64,000 nt of DNA, taken from Mycoplana dimorpha (lineage in GTDB: Bacteria > Pseudomonadota > Alphaproteobacteria > Rhizobiales > Rhizobiaceae). The notes under the pieces were generated by a model that worked only from the letters and a program-made list of their open reading frames with translations, was not told the DNA's origin and searched no databases. Position 1 is the first letter of the stretch. The number at the start of each line of letters is the position of its first letter. Positions 1-9,322 of this stretch are shown piece after piece. The position numbers and the translations under genes were made by a program. The stretch covers positions 372,001 through 436,000 of the forward strand of contig NZ_PZZZ01000002.1 of NCBI RefSeq assembly GCF_003046475.1, given 5' to 3'.

Positions 1-2
1 CG

Positions 3-461
3 GCGAGGACGTTGCCGGTGCGCACGGCGCTGCCGCCGCCGCTGATCGCGGCTTCGATTGGCGAGATGGAAATGGTCGACGCGCCGATCGAGCCCGCCTG
101 GATCGTCGCGGGCGAACCGCGGGCGCGGCTGGCGCTGCATTCGCGCGGTCACGACGACCAGTCGACCACGGCGGTCTGGGACTGCACGGCCGGCACCTTC
201 CGCTGGCATTTCGGCTGGGACGAGACAGTGATGATCCTGGAGGGCGAGGTGCACGTCACGGCCGAGGACGGCAGCGAACGGACGCTGCGTGCCGGCGATA
301 TCGCCTATTTCGCCGGCAGGACCTGGGCGACGTGGCGGGTGGACGACTACGTCCGCAAGATCGCCTTCTGCCGCAAGCAGTACCCCGCACCGGTGGCAAT
401 GGCCCTTCGCCTGCGTGCCATGATGCGTCCCGGCAGCGCCGGCGGCGGTCTGGCCGCCTGA
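3..461 (+). CDS. cupin domain protein (DUF861/EutQ-like), probably 5' partial
   Basis: Small single-domain cupin of the DUF861 type, related in fold to the EutQ and (S)-ureidoglycine aminohydrolase group. The cupin core is visible as CTAGTFRWHFGWDETVMILE, followed by EGEVHV, a glycine turn and the second strand set around RAGDIAYFAGRTWATWRV. The substrate is unknown. The reading frame is open to the left edge of the window. The first usable codon inside is a TTG at 12, with ATGs at 66 and 72, so the true start probably lies just outside. It ends 114 bases before gshB on the same strand. Nothing in the context points to a pathway. The family call is fairly safe; the function is not. Confidence 0.75.
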   Translation, partial: ARTLPVRTALPPPLIAASIGEMEMVDAPIEPAWIVAGEPRARLALHSRGHDDQSTTAVWDCTAGTFRWHFGWDETVMILEGEVHVTAEDGSERTLRAGDIAYFAGRTWATWRVDDYVRKIAFCRKQYPAPVAMALRLRAMMRPGSAGGGLAA

Positions 462-519
462 CCTCGGAGACGCAAGAGGCGCGGGGGCAAATCTGGCCAT
501 GTCTGCCCCTAACCGACCG

Positions 520-548
520 TTGCGTTTACCGCATCGCGCGCCTAAATG
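520..548 (+). promoter_or_regulatory. weak candidate promoter before gshB
   Basis: TTGCGT at 520-525 and TAAATG at 543-548 are separated by exactly 17 bases and lie 27 bases before the gshB start. The spacing fits a housekeeping promoter, but each hexamer matches consensus at only about half its positions. Confidence 0.3.
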
Positions 549-575
549 TGGGCGGCAATTCCTGAGGATCATTCC

Positions 576-1520
576 ATGGCAAACATCAAGAACGTCGCGG
601 TCCAGATGGATCACGTGTCCTCCATCAACATCGGCGGCGATTCCACCTTCGCCATGAGCCTTGAGGCGCAGAACCGCGGCTACCAGCTCTTCCACTATAC
701 GCCGGACAAGCTCAGCCTGCGCGACGGCAAGGTCTTCGCAACGGTCGAGCCGATGCGGCTGCGCGACGTCCATGGTGACCATTATGAACTGGGCGAGCCG
801 GAGCGGATCGACCTGTCGACCATGGACGTGGTGCTGCTGCGCCAGGATCCACCCTTCGACATGGCCTACATCACCTCCACCCATCTTCTGGAGCGCATCC
901 ATCCGAAGACCCTGGTGGTGAACGACCCCGCCTGGGTTCGCAACTCGCCGGAGAAGATCTTCGTCACCGAATTCGCCGACCTCATGCCGTCGACGCTGAT
1001 CACCCGCGACCCGACCGAGATTCGCCGCTTCCGCGAGGAACTGGGCGACATCATCCTCAAGCCGCTCTACGGCAATGGCGGCGCCGGCGTGTTTCACTCG
1101 ACCCGCGACGACCGCAATCTGTCCTCGCTTCTGGAAATGTTCGGCCAGATGTTCCGCGAGCCCTTCATCGCGCAGGCCTACCTGCCGGAGGTGCGCAAGG
1201 GTGACAAGCGCATCCTGCTCGTCGACGGCGAGCCGGTCGGCGCGATCAACCGCGTCCCCGCCGAGCATGACGCCCGCTCCAACATGCATGCCGGTGGCCG
1301 CCCCGAGGCGACCGAGCTGACGGCCCGCGAAATCGAGATCTGCAAGCGCATCGGCCCGTCGTTGCGCGAACGCGGCTTCCTGTTCGTCGGCATCGACGTC
1401 ATCGGCGACTATATGACCGAGATCAACGTGACCTCGCCGACCGGCATTCGCGAAGTGAAAAAATTCGGCGGCGCCGATGTCGCAAGCCTGCTGTGGGACG
1501 CGATCGAGCGTAAGCGGTGA
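576..1520 (+). CDS. gshB: glutathione synthetase
   Basis: ATP-grasp ligase that joins glycine to gamma-glutamylcysteine, the last step of glutathione synthesis in the cytoplasm. The product is 314 residues, close to E. coli GshB at 316. The ATP-grasp loop reads [14 protein letters not shown] near residue 160, and the conserved carboxy-terminal segment [12 protein letters not shown] is present. The start is the ATG at 576, because the protein then begins [12 protein letters not shown] as in proteobacterial GshB. An upstream in-frame ATG at 546 has no family support. A TGAGGATC sequence about 10 bases before 576 can act as ribosome-binding site. A strong hairpin lies 64 bases after the stop, so it is probably transcribed alone or with the cupin gene. 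Confidence 0.95.
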   Translation: MANIKNVAVQMDHVSSINIGGDSTFAMSLEAQNRGYQLFHYTPDKLSLRDGKVFATVEPMRLRDVHGDHYELGEPERIDLSTMDVVLLRQDPPFDMAYITSTHLLERIHPKTLVVNDPAWVRNSPEKIFVTEFADLMPSTLITRDPTEIRRFREELGDIILKPLYGNGGAGVFHSTRDDRNLSSLLEMFGQMFREPFIAQAYLPEVRKGDKRILLVDGEPVGAINRVPAEHDARSNMHAGGRPEATELTAREIEICKRIGPSLRERGFLFVGIDVIGDYMTEINVTSPTGIREVKKFGGADVASLLWDAIERKR

Positions 1521-2128
1521 CGGCTGGTTCAGGTCTCCCGAGGGTGTCAGCCGTTTCGGGCAAGACTTGAACAAGAACTTGCAGCAGGTCGCGTGCATCC
1601 GTTGTCACGCGACCTGCCGTTTCTCATTCGCAAGCCGCGAGTACGGTTTTTCTGCGGTCGGGGCGACACCACCACCGCGCCTGCCGGCTGCGGACGCCTC
1701 CAACCCTGCTGATCGATCCCAGTTGCCTTCTGCGGTTTGAACCGTGGGGCGGAACGCGCCAGCGGCGAACGCTTGCCGGATGCCCGGGCGTCATCACGAG
1801 CCGGTCCGTAAGCCGTCGGCCGGATCGCATGTTCGCCGGCGACGTGCGATGTGGCGACCGCCTTCAATCCATACCGTAATCTGTCGGAGGCCCAACAGGT
1901 CGCCGCCGCCTGTCTGTTCCGGGCTTGCAACCTGGTACAGCCTCTGCGGGAATTAATCGCGCGTTTGTTCGTTAATTGTTCTTGTTACATTCCGTGTTTC
2001 GTGCAAGATTGTCAACCGCAACTATAGGATGGGTTGTGTGGGGCGACAGAAGGCGCCCCGGAGTGCTGCGGCCGAATTGGATATCGATCGGTTGGTTCAG
2101 CGGCATGAGGCCGTTGGGGGGACGTTTC
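1521..2128. other. 608-base gene-free stretch between gshB and comM
   Basis: I find no convincing protein gene here. Short frames on both strands lack ribosome-binding sites and family resemblance. The stretch holds the hairpin at 1584-1617, a smaller symmetric element ACAGG/CCTGT near 1889-1907, and an AT-richer segment around 1950-2035 that probably carries the comM promoter. A small RNA cannot be excluded. Confidence 0.6.
1584..1617 (+). terminator. perfect 12-bp hairpin after gshB
   Basis: GCAGGTCGCGTG (1584-1595) is the exact reverse complement of CACGCGACCTGC (1606-1617), with a 10-base loop. Only a weak T-rich tail (CGTTTCTC) follows. It is most likely the gshB transcription terminator. 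It could also be the 3' end of a small RNA. Confidence 0.6.
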
Positions 2129-3661
2129 ATGGTGGCACGGGTGAGCACGGTGGCGTTTCAGGGGATCGACGGCGTGCCCGTCGAGGTCCAGGTGATGGTT
2201 GCCCCCGGCAAGATCGGCATGCAGATCGTCGGGCTTCCGGACAAGGCCGTCGCTGAAAGCCGCGAGCGCGTCCAGGCGGCGCTGCATGCCTCCGGTCTTT
2301 CGCTCCCCGCCAAGCGGGTCACGGTCAACCTCGCGCCGGCCGACCTGCCCAAGGAGGGCAGTCACTTCGACCTTCCGATCGCGCTCGGCCTGATGGCGGC
2401 GCTCGGCGCCATTCCCGCCGATGCGCTCGGGGGATATGTCGTCATCGGCGAGCTCAATCTCGACGGCACGATCGCGGCAATCGCCGGTGCCCTGCCGGCG
2501 GCGATCGGCGCCAATGCGCTCGGCAAGGGGCTCATCTGCCCGGCCGACAGCGGCGCCGAGGCGGCCTGGGCCGGCGCGGATCTCGATATCCTGGCGCCGC
2601 GCAGCCTGATCGCGCTTGCCAATCACTTTCGCGGCACCCAGGTGCTGACGCGCCCCGCCCCCGCCATCCGGGCCGCGCCGACGAGCCTGCCGGATCTTGC
2701 CGACATCAAGGGGCAGGAGAGCGCCAAGCGGGCGCTAGAGGTTGCCGCCGCCGGCGGCCACAATCTTCTGATGGTCGGCCCGCCCGGCTCGGGCAAATCG
2801 ATGCTGGCGGCCCGCTTGCCGTCGATCCTGCCGCCGCTGTCGCCGGCCGAGCTGCTTGAAGTCTCGATGATCCATTCGGTCGCCGGCCAGCTTTCGGGCG
2901 GCAGGCTGTCCGACCGGCGCCCCTTCCGGGCCCCACACCACTCGGCGACGATGGCCGCGCTTGTCGGCGGCGGCCTGCGCGCCCGCCCCGGCGAGGCCTC
3001 GCTTGCCCACCACGGCGTCCTGTTCCTCGACGAACTCCCCGAGTTCTCGCCGCCGGTGCTCGACGCGCTTCGCCAGCCGCTGGAGACCGGCGAGTGCGTG
3101 ATTGCCCGGGCCAACCACCGCGTCAGCTATCCGGCGGCCATCCAGCTGATCGCCGCCATGAACCCGTGCCGCTGCGGCATGGCGGGAGAGCCCGGCCAGG
3201 TCTGCGCCCGCGGCCCGCGCTGCGCTTCCGACTATCAGGGCAGGATCTCGGGACCGCTCATGGATCGTATCGACATCCGCATCGACGTGCCTGCGGTGTC
3301 GGCCGCCGACCTGATCCGCCCGATGCAGGCCGAGCCGAGCGCTGCCGTGGCGGCGCGGGTGGCCCGCGCCCGCGAAGCCCAGCGTGACCGGTTCCACGTC
3401 CTGGGCAGCCCGCAGGTTGCGACCAACGCCCGTGCCTCGACCGCACTGATCGAGCACATCGTCGAGCCTGATCCGGGCGGGCTGCAATTGCTGCGCGACG
3501 CGGCCGAGAAGATGCGTTTTTCCGCCCGCGGCTATCATCGTATCCTGAAGGTCGCCCGCACGCTCGCCGACCTGGACGGCAAGGACACGGTCGGCCGCAT
3601 CCACGTGGCCGAAGCGATATCCTATCGCATCGCCGGAGAGCGGCTGATGGCGGCGGCCTGA
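2129..3661 (+). CDS. comM: YifB/ComM family Mg-chelatase-like AAA+ ATPase
   Basis: Member of the YifB/ComM family, AAA+ ATPases with an amino-terminal Lon-protease-like domain and a Mg-chelatase-type ATPase core. Vibrio ComM is a branch-migration helicase that helps integrate transforming DNA, and a similar role is inferred here. The product is 510 residues (E. coli YifB 506). Walker A GPPGSGKS is at residues 217-224, Walker B with FLDELPEF near residue 300, and a Cys-rich insert (CRCGMAGEPGQVC, then RGPRC) typical of the family follows. The ATG at 2129 gives the family amino terminus MVARVSTVAFQGI. The frame extends upstream, but that extension has no family match. It is convergent with cysK. 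Confidence 0.92.
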   Translation: MVARVSTVAFQGIDGVPVEVQVMVAPGKIGMQIVGLPDKAVAESRERVQAALHASGLSLPAKRVTVNLAPADLPKEGSHFDLPIALGLMAALGAIPADALGGYVVIGELNLDGTIAAIAGALPAAIGANALGKGLICPADSGAEAAWAGADLDILAPRSLIALANHFRGTQVLTRPAPAIRAAPTSLPDLADIKGQESAKRALEVAAAGGHNLLMVGPPGSGKSMLAARLPSILPPLSPAELLEVSMIHSVAGQLSGGRLSDRRPFRAPHHSATMAALVGGGLRARPGEASLAHHGVLFLDELPEFSPPVLDALRQPLETGECVIARANHRVSYPAAIQLIAAMNPCRCGMAGEPGQVCARGPRCASDYQGRISGPLMDRIDIRIDVPAVSAADLIRPMQAEPSAAVAARVARAREAQRDRFHVLGSPQVATNARASTALIEHIVEPDPGGLQLLRDAAEKMRFSARGYHRILKVARTLADLDGKDTVGRIHVAEAISYRIAGERLMAAA

Positions 3662-3742
3662 GGGGGGCTCAGGCGGCTTCACGGCCCCTGGCGCGCCTGC
3701 GCCGCTTTCGATGCCCGATCACCGGGCAGGGGCTCCGGATCC

Positions 3743-3764
3743 GGCGGCCGCGCGAACGGCCGCC
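3743..3764. terminator. hairpin between convergent comM and cysK
   Basis: GGCGGCCG (3743-3750) pairs perfectly with CGGCCGCC (3757-3764) around a 6-base loop. It sits in the 120-base gap between convergent genes and may terminate in both directions, though there is no clear T tract on either side. Confidence 0.45.
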
Positions 3765-3781
3765 TCGGAGGCTCGAAGATG

Positions 3782-4750
<969 letters not shown>

Positions 4751-4881
4751 ATCGAGCTCCCTAGTCTACAGTGTCGGCAGAATAGGTTCTCGGGCGTGCG
4801 GATGCCAGTGCCGATTCACCCATGGATTGCTCCGCGAGTGGAAAATTCGCTTGCCGATCCGCTTGCCGGCAAATCTTTATT

Positions 4882-5499
4882 TCACGCGGCGCGGATCGCG
4901 ATATAGGCCGCGGTGCTGGCGAGTATGCCGGCGGCAAGGCGGTTCAGGGTGCGCAGCGCGGTCGGCTTCTTCAGAAGAACGCGGGCCCGCGAGGCCAGCG
5001 CCATATAGGGCATCAGCACCGTCAGCAGCACGACAAAGGTCGTACCGAGCAGCAGCCCGTACTCGTCAAGCCCGATGGCGCTGAGATCGATCAAGGTCGG
5101 CACCAGCGCGACGTAGAACAGCATCACCTTCGGGTTGCCGAGCGTCACCAGAAGGCCGGAGAGAAGTGACATCATGTTGCCGGAGGGCCGCCGCGATTCG
5201 ACCTCCTGCGCCACCAATCCGGTCGTCCAGAGCTTGCCGGCGACATAGACGAGGTAGAGGGCGCCTGCGATCTTGATTATCATGAACGCGGTGGTGAAGG
5301 TCTGCGCTATAAAGGCCAGTCCGAGGATGACCGCGGTCAGATAGACGATGTCACCGAGGATGAGGCCCAGGCCCATGAAGAAGGCTTCGCGGAACCCCGT
5401 GCCGAGCGCCCGCGCGACGAGAGCGGTAATCCCCGGCCCGGGGATCGCCGCGGCGATGAAGAGCGCCCCGCAATAGGCAAGCAATGCGGCAAGGGTCAT
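4882..5499 (-). CDS. LysE/RhtB family amino-acid exporter
   Basis: Inner-membrane exporter of the LysE/RhtB family, whose members export amino acids such as lysine, threonine or homoserine lactones. The substrate is not predictable here. The product is 205 residues, the usual size, with about six hydrophobic segments. The family signature AAIPGPGITALVARAL is near residue 17. The start at 5499 begins MTLAALLAYCGALF. The frame runs further upstream, but the added residues are charged and unlike the family. It stands divergent from dps across 275 bases and is followed by cysK on the same strand after 131 bases, so co-transcription with cysK is possible but not shown. Confidence 0.85.
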   Translation of the reverse strand: MTLAALLAYCGALFIAAAIPGPGITALVARALGTGFREAFFMGLGLILGDIVYLTAVILGLAFIAQTFTTAFMIIKIAGALYLVYVAGKLWTTGLVAQEVESRRPSGNMMSLLSGLLVTLGNPKVMLFYVALVPTLIDLSAIGLDEYGLLLGTTFVVLLTVLMPYMALASRARVLLKKPTALRTLNRLAAGILASTAAYIAIRAA

Positions 5500-5774
5500 G
5501 GAAGGTCTCGCGTTTTGAGGTTGTCTACGCCACAGCCGTATCGCTTTCAAGCGGTCTCCACACTGTCGTTCTGCGGCGCTCCGGTGCTTCATCGGCGGGA
5601 GCCGCCCGGACAACCTGGCAGAGAGATTGTTGAAGATCGGGCGGGGCGCTCTAACTTTCGTTTCGTCATCCGCGGGCAAACGCCGGCCGCCCCATTCAGG
5701 CATCGGCAAGCCCGGGATGGTCGTCCGCCCGGATGGCGGCCACCGGGCTTTCCGCCTTGCCAAGGAGAGAACGC

Positions 5775-6293
5775 ATGTCCCCGAATCCCGTCGAAAAGCA
5801 CAAGCGTGCGCCCCTGACGACCCCTTCTGACCTCGGCTCGAACGCGATCACCGACATTTCCGCCGCCTTGAGGGCGTTGCTGGCCGACACGTTCGCGCTC
5901 TACATGAAGACCAAGAACTTCCATTGGCACGCTTCGGGGCCGCACTTCCGGGACTATCACCTGCTCCTCGATGAGCAGGCCCAGCAGATATTTGCCACCA
6001 CCGACGACATCGCCGAGCGCGCCCGCAAGATCGGCGGCACGACGCTGCGCTCGATCGGCCATATCGCCCGCCTGCAGCGCATTCCCGACAATGATGCCGA
6101 TTACGTCACCCCTCAGGACATGCTGGCGGAACTTCGCGAGGACAACCGGCACCTGATCTCGATCCTGCGGGAGACCCATGACCTGTGCGACGAGCACAAC
6201 GACGTTGCGACCGCCAGCCTGATCGAAAACTGGATCGACGAGGCCGAGCGCCGCACCTGGTTCCTGTTCGAGGCGACGCGACAGTCCAAGTAG
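5775..6293 (+). CDS. dps: Dps family ferritin-like DNA-protection protein
   Basis: Dps dodecamers oxidise and store iron using hydrogen peroxide, and many bind DNA. The product is 172 residues. The inter-subunit ferroxidase ligands of E. coli Dps align one residue earlier here: H50 (NFHWH), H62, D66 (YHLLLD), D77 and E81 (TDDIAER). The ATG at 5775 has AAGGAGA seven bases upstream. The frame continues upstream without support. The first 20 residues carry several Lys and Arg, as in Dps proteins that bind DNA through the tail. It is monocistronic, facing the EamA exporter tail to tail. Confidence 0.92.
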   Translation: MSPNPVEKHKRAPLTTPSDLGSNAITDISAALRALLADTFALYMKTKNFHWHASGPHFRDYHLLLDEQAQQIFATTDDIAERARKIGGTTLRSIGHIARLQRIPDNDADYVTPQDMLAELREDNRHLISILRETHDLCDEHNDVATASLIENWIDEAERRTWFLFEATRQSK

Positions 6294-6369
6294 GCGATTG
6301 CTCCCGGGGCGGCCCGGCGCCGGGCGAAGCGGCCGGTGTATCTGGGCCGCTCGGGCCGGGGTTTCGAGG

Positions 6370-7266
6370 CTAGCTGGCGTTGCGGCGCAGCATGCGCATC
6401 GGCGACCAGCCGAGGTTCATGCCCATCGCGGCGATCAGGATCACGGCGGAGCCGACGACCTGCATCGGCTGAAGGGCGTGGCCGAAGGCGATGCGGTCGA
6501 CAAGGATTGCCGCGACGGGATAGATGAAGGACAGCGCGCCGGTCAGATGGGTCGGCAGCTTCTGGATTGCCCCGTAGAGCAGCACATACATCAGCCCCGT
6601 ATGGACGGTGCCGAGCGTCGCAAGGCTCGACCAGGCGGCCGGAGTGGACGGCAGGTCCGAAAAATCGGCGAACGGCAGCAGCATCACGACGCCGGTGGCG
6701 ACCTGGATCAGGGCGATCAGGTGCGGCGGCGTGCCCTTCAGCCCCTTGGCGGCGATGGCGGCCAGGGCGTAGAAGAAGGCCGCGCCGAGCGAAAACGCGA
6801 TACCAAGTGCATAGTCGGCGCCGCCGAGACCGCCGGCGGGCTTCGCCTGCACGATGGCGACCATCCCGGCAAAGGACATTCCCAGCCAGAACAGCTTGGC
6901 TGCCGTGACCTCCTCCTTGAAGAACAGCGCGCCGAGTGCCAGCAGCATGAACGGCTGGGTATTGTAGACGGTGGTGGCGATCGAGATCGAGGCCAGCGGG
7001 TAGGCGCCGAACAGCAGCAGCCAGTTGGCGACGATCGCGATGCCGCCGAGGACGGCGAGAGCAAAGCGCTTACGGGTGAGCAGGCCGGAGCGCAGCAGCC
7101 CGAGCATTCCGCAGATGACCGCAAGGGCGACCGTGCCGATCACACACCGCCAGAACACCACGTTCAGCGCCGGCTGGCCCGAGACCAGCACGAACCAGCC
7201 GATCGTTCCGGAAATCAGCATCGCCGCGATCATTTCGACCACGCCGGTCCGGGTTGTTTTGTCCAT
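6370..7266 (-). CDS. EamA/DMT family transporter
   Basis: Drug/metabolite transporter with two EamA repeats and about ten membrane segments in 298 residues. Family members export amino acids, metabolites or drugs. The start at 7266 (MDKTTRTGVVEMIAAML) has GGAGG just upstream, so it is preferred to an upstream in-frame codon at 7308. A conserved-looking ALGALFFKEEVT segment precedes a later membrane helix, as in EamA proteins. The gene is divergent from an Lrp/AsnC regulator across 117 bases that carry an inverted repeat. Lrp-type regulators often control a divergent amino-acid exporter, so the substrate is probably an amino acid (inference). Confidence 0.85.
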   Translation of the reverse strand: MDKTTRTGVVEMIAAMLISGTIGWFVLVSGQPALNVVFWRCVIGTVALAVICGMLGLLRSGLLTRKRFALAVLGGIAIVANWLLLFGAYPLASISIATTVYNTQPFMLLALGALFFKEEVTAAKLFWLGMSFAGMVAIVQAKPAGGLGGADYALGIAFSLGAAFFYALAAIAAKGLKGTPPHLIALIQVATGVVMLLPFADFSDLPSTPAAWSSLATLGTVHTGLMYVLLYGAIQKLPTHLTGALSFIYPVAAILVDRIAFGHALQPMQVVGSAVILIAAMGMNLGWSPMRMLRRNAS

Positions 7267-7331
7267 GAGGGGCCTCCTTCGAGCCAGGCGCGGAGAGTAC
7301 TGGCCCATGCCAAGGATCTCAATGGCATTAT

Positions 7332-7371
7332 TTAGGAGATATGCTAAGTTTGCCTAATTTTTTAAGGCAAA
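7332..7371. promoter_or_regulatory. inverted repeats, likely Lrp-type operator
   Basis: TTTGCCT (7349-7355) is the exact reverse complement of AGGCAAA (7365-7371), with a 9-base AT-only spacer. Immediately left is TTAG (7332-7335) and CTAA (7344-7347) with an 8-base spacer. The element lies 12-52 bases before the regulator start and within the AT-rich divergent region. This suits autoregulation plus control of the EamA gene. Confidence 0.5.
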
Positions 7372-7383
7372 GGGAGCTGAAAT

Positions 7384-7827
7384 ATGATTCTCGATGAGAT
7401 TGATCGACGCCTTTTGTCGATGCTGGCGGAGAACGCGCGCCTGTCCCTCAAGGAGCTGGCCGCTACAACGGAGCTGTCGTCGCCGAGCGTGGCCGAACGG
7501 CTGCGCAAGCTGGAGGAGCGCGGCGTCATCGACGCTTTTACCATCGACGTCAATCCGCAGCACATCGGTTATTCGCTGCAGGCGATCGTCAGGGTGCGAC
7601 CGCTGCCCGGCCAGTTGCACATTGTCGAGCGGTTGATCCAGGAAATGCCGCAGTGCGTCGAGTGTGACAAGGTCACCGGCGACGACTGTTTCGTTGTCAG
7701 GCTCTACCTGCGCTCGATGGAGGAGCTCGATACCCTGCTCGACGGCATCGCCGAACGGGCGCAGACGAACACATCGCTGGTGAAGGCCACGCCCGTGAAG
7801 AGGCGTCTGCCGGGACTGTCCCCTTAG
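7384..7827 (+). CDS. Lrp/AsnC family transcriptional regulator
   Basis: DNA-binding regulator of the feast/famine family: an amino-terminal winged helix-turn-helix (DEIDRRLLSMLAENARLSLK, residues 4-23, then the recognition helix around SSPSVAERLRKLEERGVI) and a carboxy-terminal RAM ligand-binding domain (from about residue 65). The length of 147 residues is typical. A GGGAG ribosome-binding site precedes the ATG. It is divergent from an EamA exporter, with a clear inverted repeat between them, so it probably senses an amino acid and controls export. The effector is unknown. Confidence 0.9.
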   Translation: MILDEIDRRLLSMLAENARLSLKELAATTELSSPSVAERLRKLEERGVIDAFTIDVNPQHIGYSLQAIVRVRPLPGQLHIVERLIQEMPQCVECDKVTGDDCFVVRLYLRSMEELDTLLDGIAERAQTNTSLVKATPVKRRLPGLSP

Positions 7828-7851
7828 CGCGGCAACCGATCCCGGCCGGCG

Positions 7852-8745
7852 TCAGAACTCGGCCATCGGCGAAAGCCGGCCAGGCCGCGACGGCATGAGC
7901 CCGGTCTTGCCGCGCACCATGAACTGCAGGTCGACGGTTTCGGCCACCGCTTCTCCCTTCCAGTCCAGGCGGTCGGGCGGAAACGCCGCCTCCACCCTTT
8001 CCGGGCGCACGCCGAGCGCCTGCAGGATCGTGACGAGCGACGGCACCTCGGCTGCAACAACGTCGAGCAGTTCGAAGGGGCCATTGTCCGCGGCACGCCA
8101 GGCGATCACGGCATCCTGCGCGGGCAGGTAACTCAGTGTGAGGTCGTCCAGAAACAGCGCGTTGATTAAAAACATCGTCGCTTGACCGCAGACGGCGAAA
8201 TGCTGCGAGACGGGCGAGCGTGCGCGCAGCAGACGCTGCAGCAGCGCAAGATCGGCCGCGTCGTGCAGGTCGAGCCGCCGCATCGACGGGGACGATCCCG
8301 TCGGAACGATAGGCGCGGGGCCGGAAAACCGGTGCTGCGGCACGACCTCAAAGCCATGGGGCTCGTAGAGGGCGGGCTTGTCGGTGTAGAGCGCAACCGC
8401 CTCGAACCCGAGCGCATCGCAGCGTTCGACGGTCCGACGGACGAGATCCCGGAAAAGTCCGCGGCCGCGGTAGTCGGTCCGTACTGCGCCCGATTGCAGG
8501 CCCGCGGCCTTGACCGTCCTCCCGTTGATCAGGAGCGGCATCGAAAAGGCGGTGAAGTTGGCGACGCAGCGCCCGGCCGCGTCGAAATAGGCCGATGGCA
8601 GGCTGCTCGGGTCGGGGCCGCCCAGCCGGTCGAGGGGGCCGAGATCGATGCCAAACACGTCCTCGAGCAGATCCTTGAGCGCTGCCCATGCCGCGGGATC
8701 GCCGAGAAAGTCCTCCCGGTAGACAAGTCCGCTGCGGTCGCTCAT
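7852..8745 (-). CDS. GNAT family N-acetyltransferase
   Basis: Two-part acetyltransferase of 297 residues. The amino half contains a GNAT acetyl-CoA site ([20 protein letters not shown], about residues 86-105, with the R/Q-x-x-G-x-G/A pattern as YRGRGL), followed by [20 protein letters not shown], a common GNAT segment. The carboxy half is less typical and resembles larger Eis-like acetyltransferases. The substrate is unknown. Its start codon overlaps the dut stop (ATGA), so it is translationally coupled to dut. It ends 24 bases from the convergent Lrp gene. Confidence 0.8.
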   Translation of the reverse strand: MSDRSGLVYREDFLGDPAAWAALKDLLEDVFGIDLGPLDRLGGPDPSSLPSAYFDAAGRCVANFTAFSMPLLINGRTVKAAGLQSGAVRTDYRGRGLFRDLVRRTVERCDALGFEAVALYTDKPALYEPHGFEVVPQHRFSGPAPIVPTGSSPSMRRLDLHDAADLALLQRLLRARSPVSQHFAVCGQATMFLINALFLDDLTLSYLPAQDAVIAWRAADNGPFELLDVVAAEVPSLVTILQALGVRPERVEAAFPPDRLDWKGEAVAETVDLQFMVRGKTGLMPSRPGRLSPMAEF

Positions 8746-9209
8746 TGCACGCCGGTCGAACCGAAGCCACCGGCACCGCGACCGGTGCCGCCGGCGATGT
8801 CCGCCTCCCGCACCGCCGCCTGCACCACGGGTGCGATCACCATCTGCGCAATGCGCATGCCGCGCTCGACGACGAACTTTTCGTCGCCGAGATTGACCAG
8901 CAGAACCTGCACCTCGCCGCGATAGTCGCTGTCGATCGTACCGGGCGTGTTGAGGCAGGTGATGCCGTGCTTGAAGGCAAGCCCGGAGCGCGGCCGCACC
9001 TGTCCTTCGTATCCCTCGGGGATTTCAAAGACGAAGCCGGTCGGCACCAGCGCCCGCTTGCCCGGCCGGATCACCAGGCGCTCGCCTTCGCCGATGGCCG
9101 CGCGCAGGTCCATGCCGGCTGCGCCAGCGGTCTTATAGGCGGGCAGTTCGAGGCCGGTGGCATGCGGCAGGCGGACGAGTTTCAGGGTCGGATGGGGATC
9201 GTTTCGCAT
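8742..9209 (-). CDS. dut: dUTP diphosphatase (dUTPase)
   Basis: Trimeric dUTPase: hydrolyses dUTP to dUMP and pyrophosphate, keeping uracil out of DNA and feeding dTMP synthesis. All five family motifs are visible in order: [40 protein letters not shown] and the Gly-rich [14 protein letters not shown] at the carboxy terminus. The start at 9209 is chosen because GAGGG lies six bases upstream; another ATG at 9215 lies immediately after that site. With 9209 the product is 155 residues (E. coli about 151). It overlaps the downstream GNAT gene by four bases. In many bacteria dut follows coaBC; here coaBC is nearly 6 kb away. Confidence 0.95.
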   Translation of the reverse strand: MRNDPHPTLKLVRLPHATGLELPAYKTAGAAGMDLRAAIGEGERLVIRPGKRALVPTGFVFEIPEGYEGQVRPRSGLAFKHGITCLNTPGTIDSDYRGEVQVLLVNLGDEKFVVERGMRIAQMVIAPVVQAAVREADIAGGTGRGAGGFGSTGVQ

Positions 9210-9322
9210 GTTCATCCCTCATTTGCGGATCGGTGGCCCGCCGGGTCAACGGCACGAAACGCGAATTGAAAGTTTTCCACGGAACCGTTACATAGCCCGC
9301 GATCAACAGGATTTTCACACGC

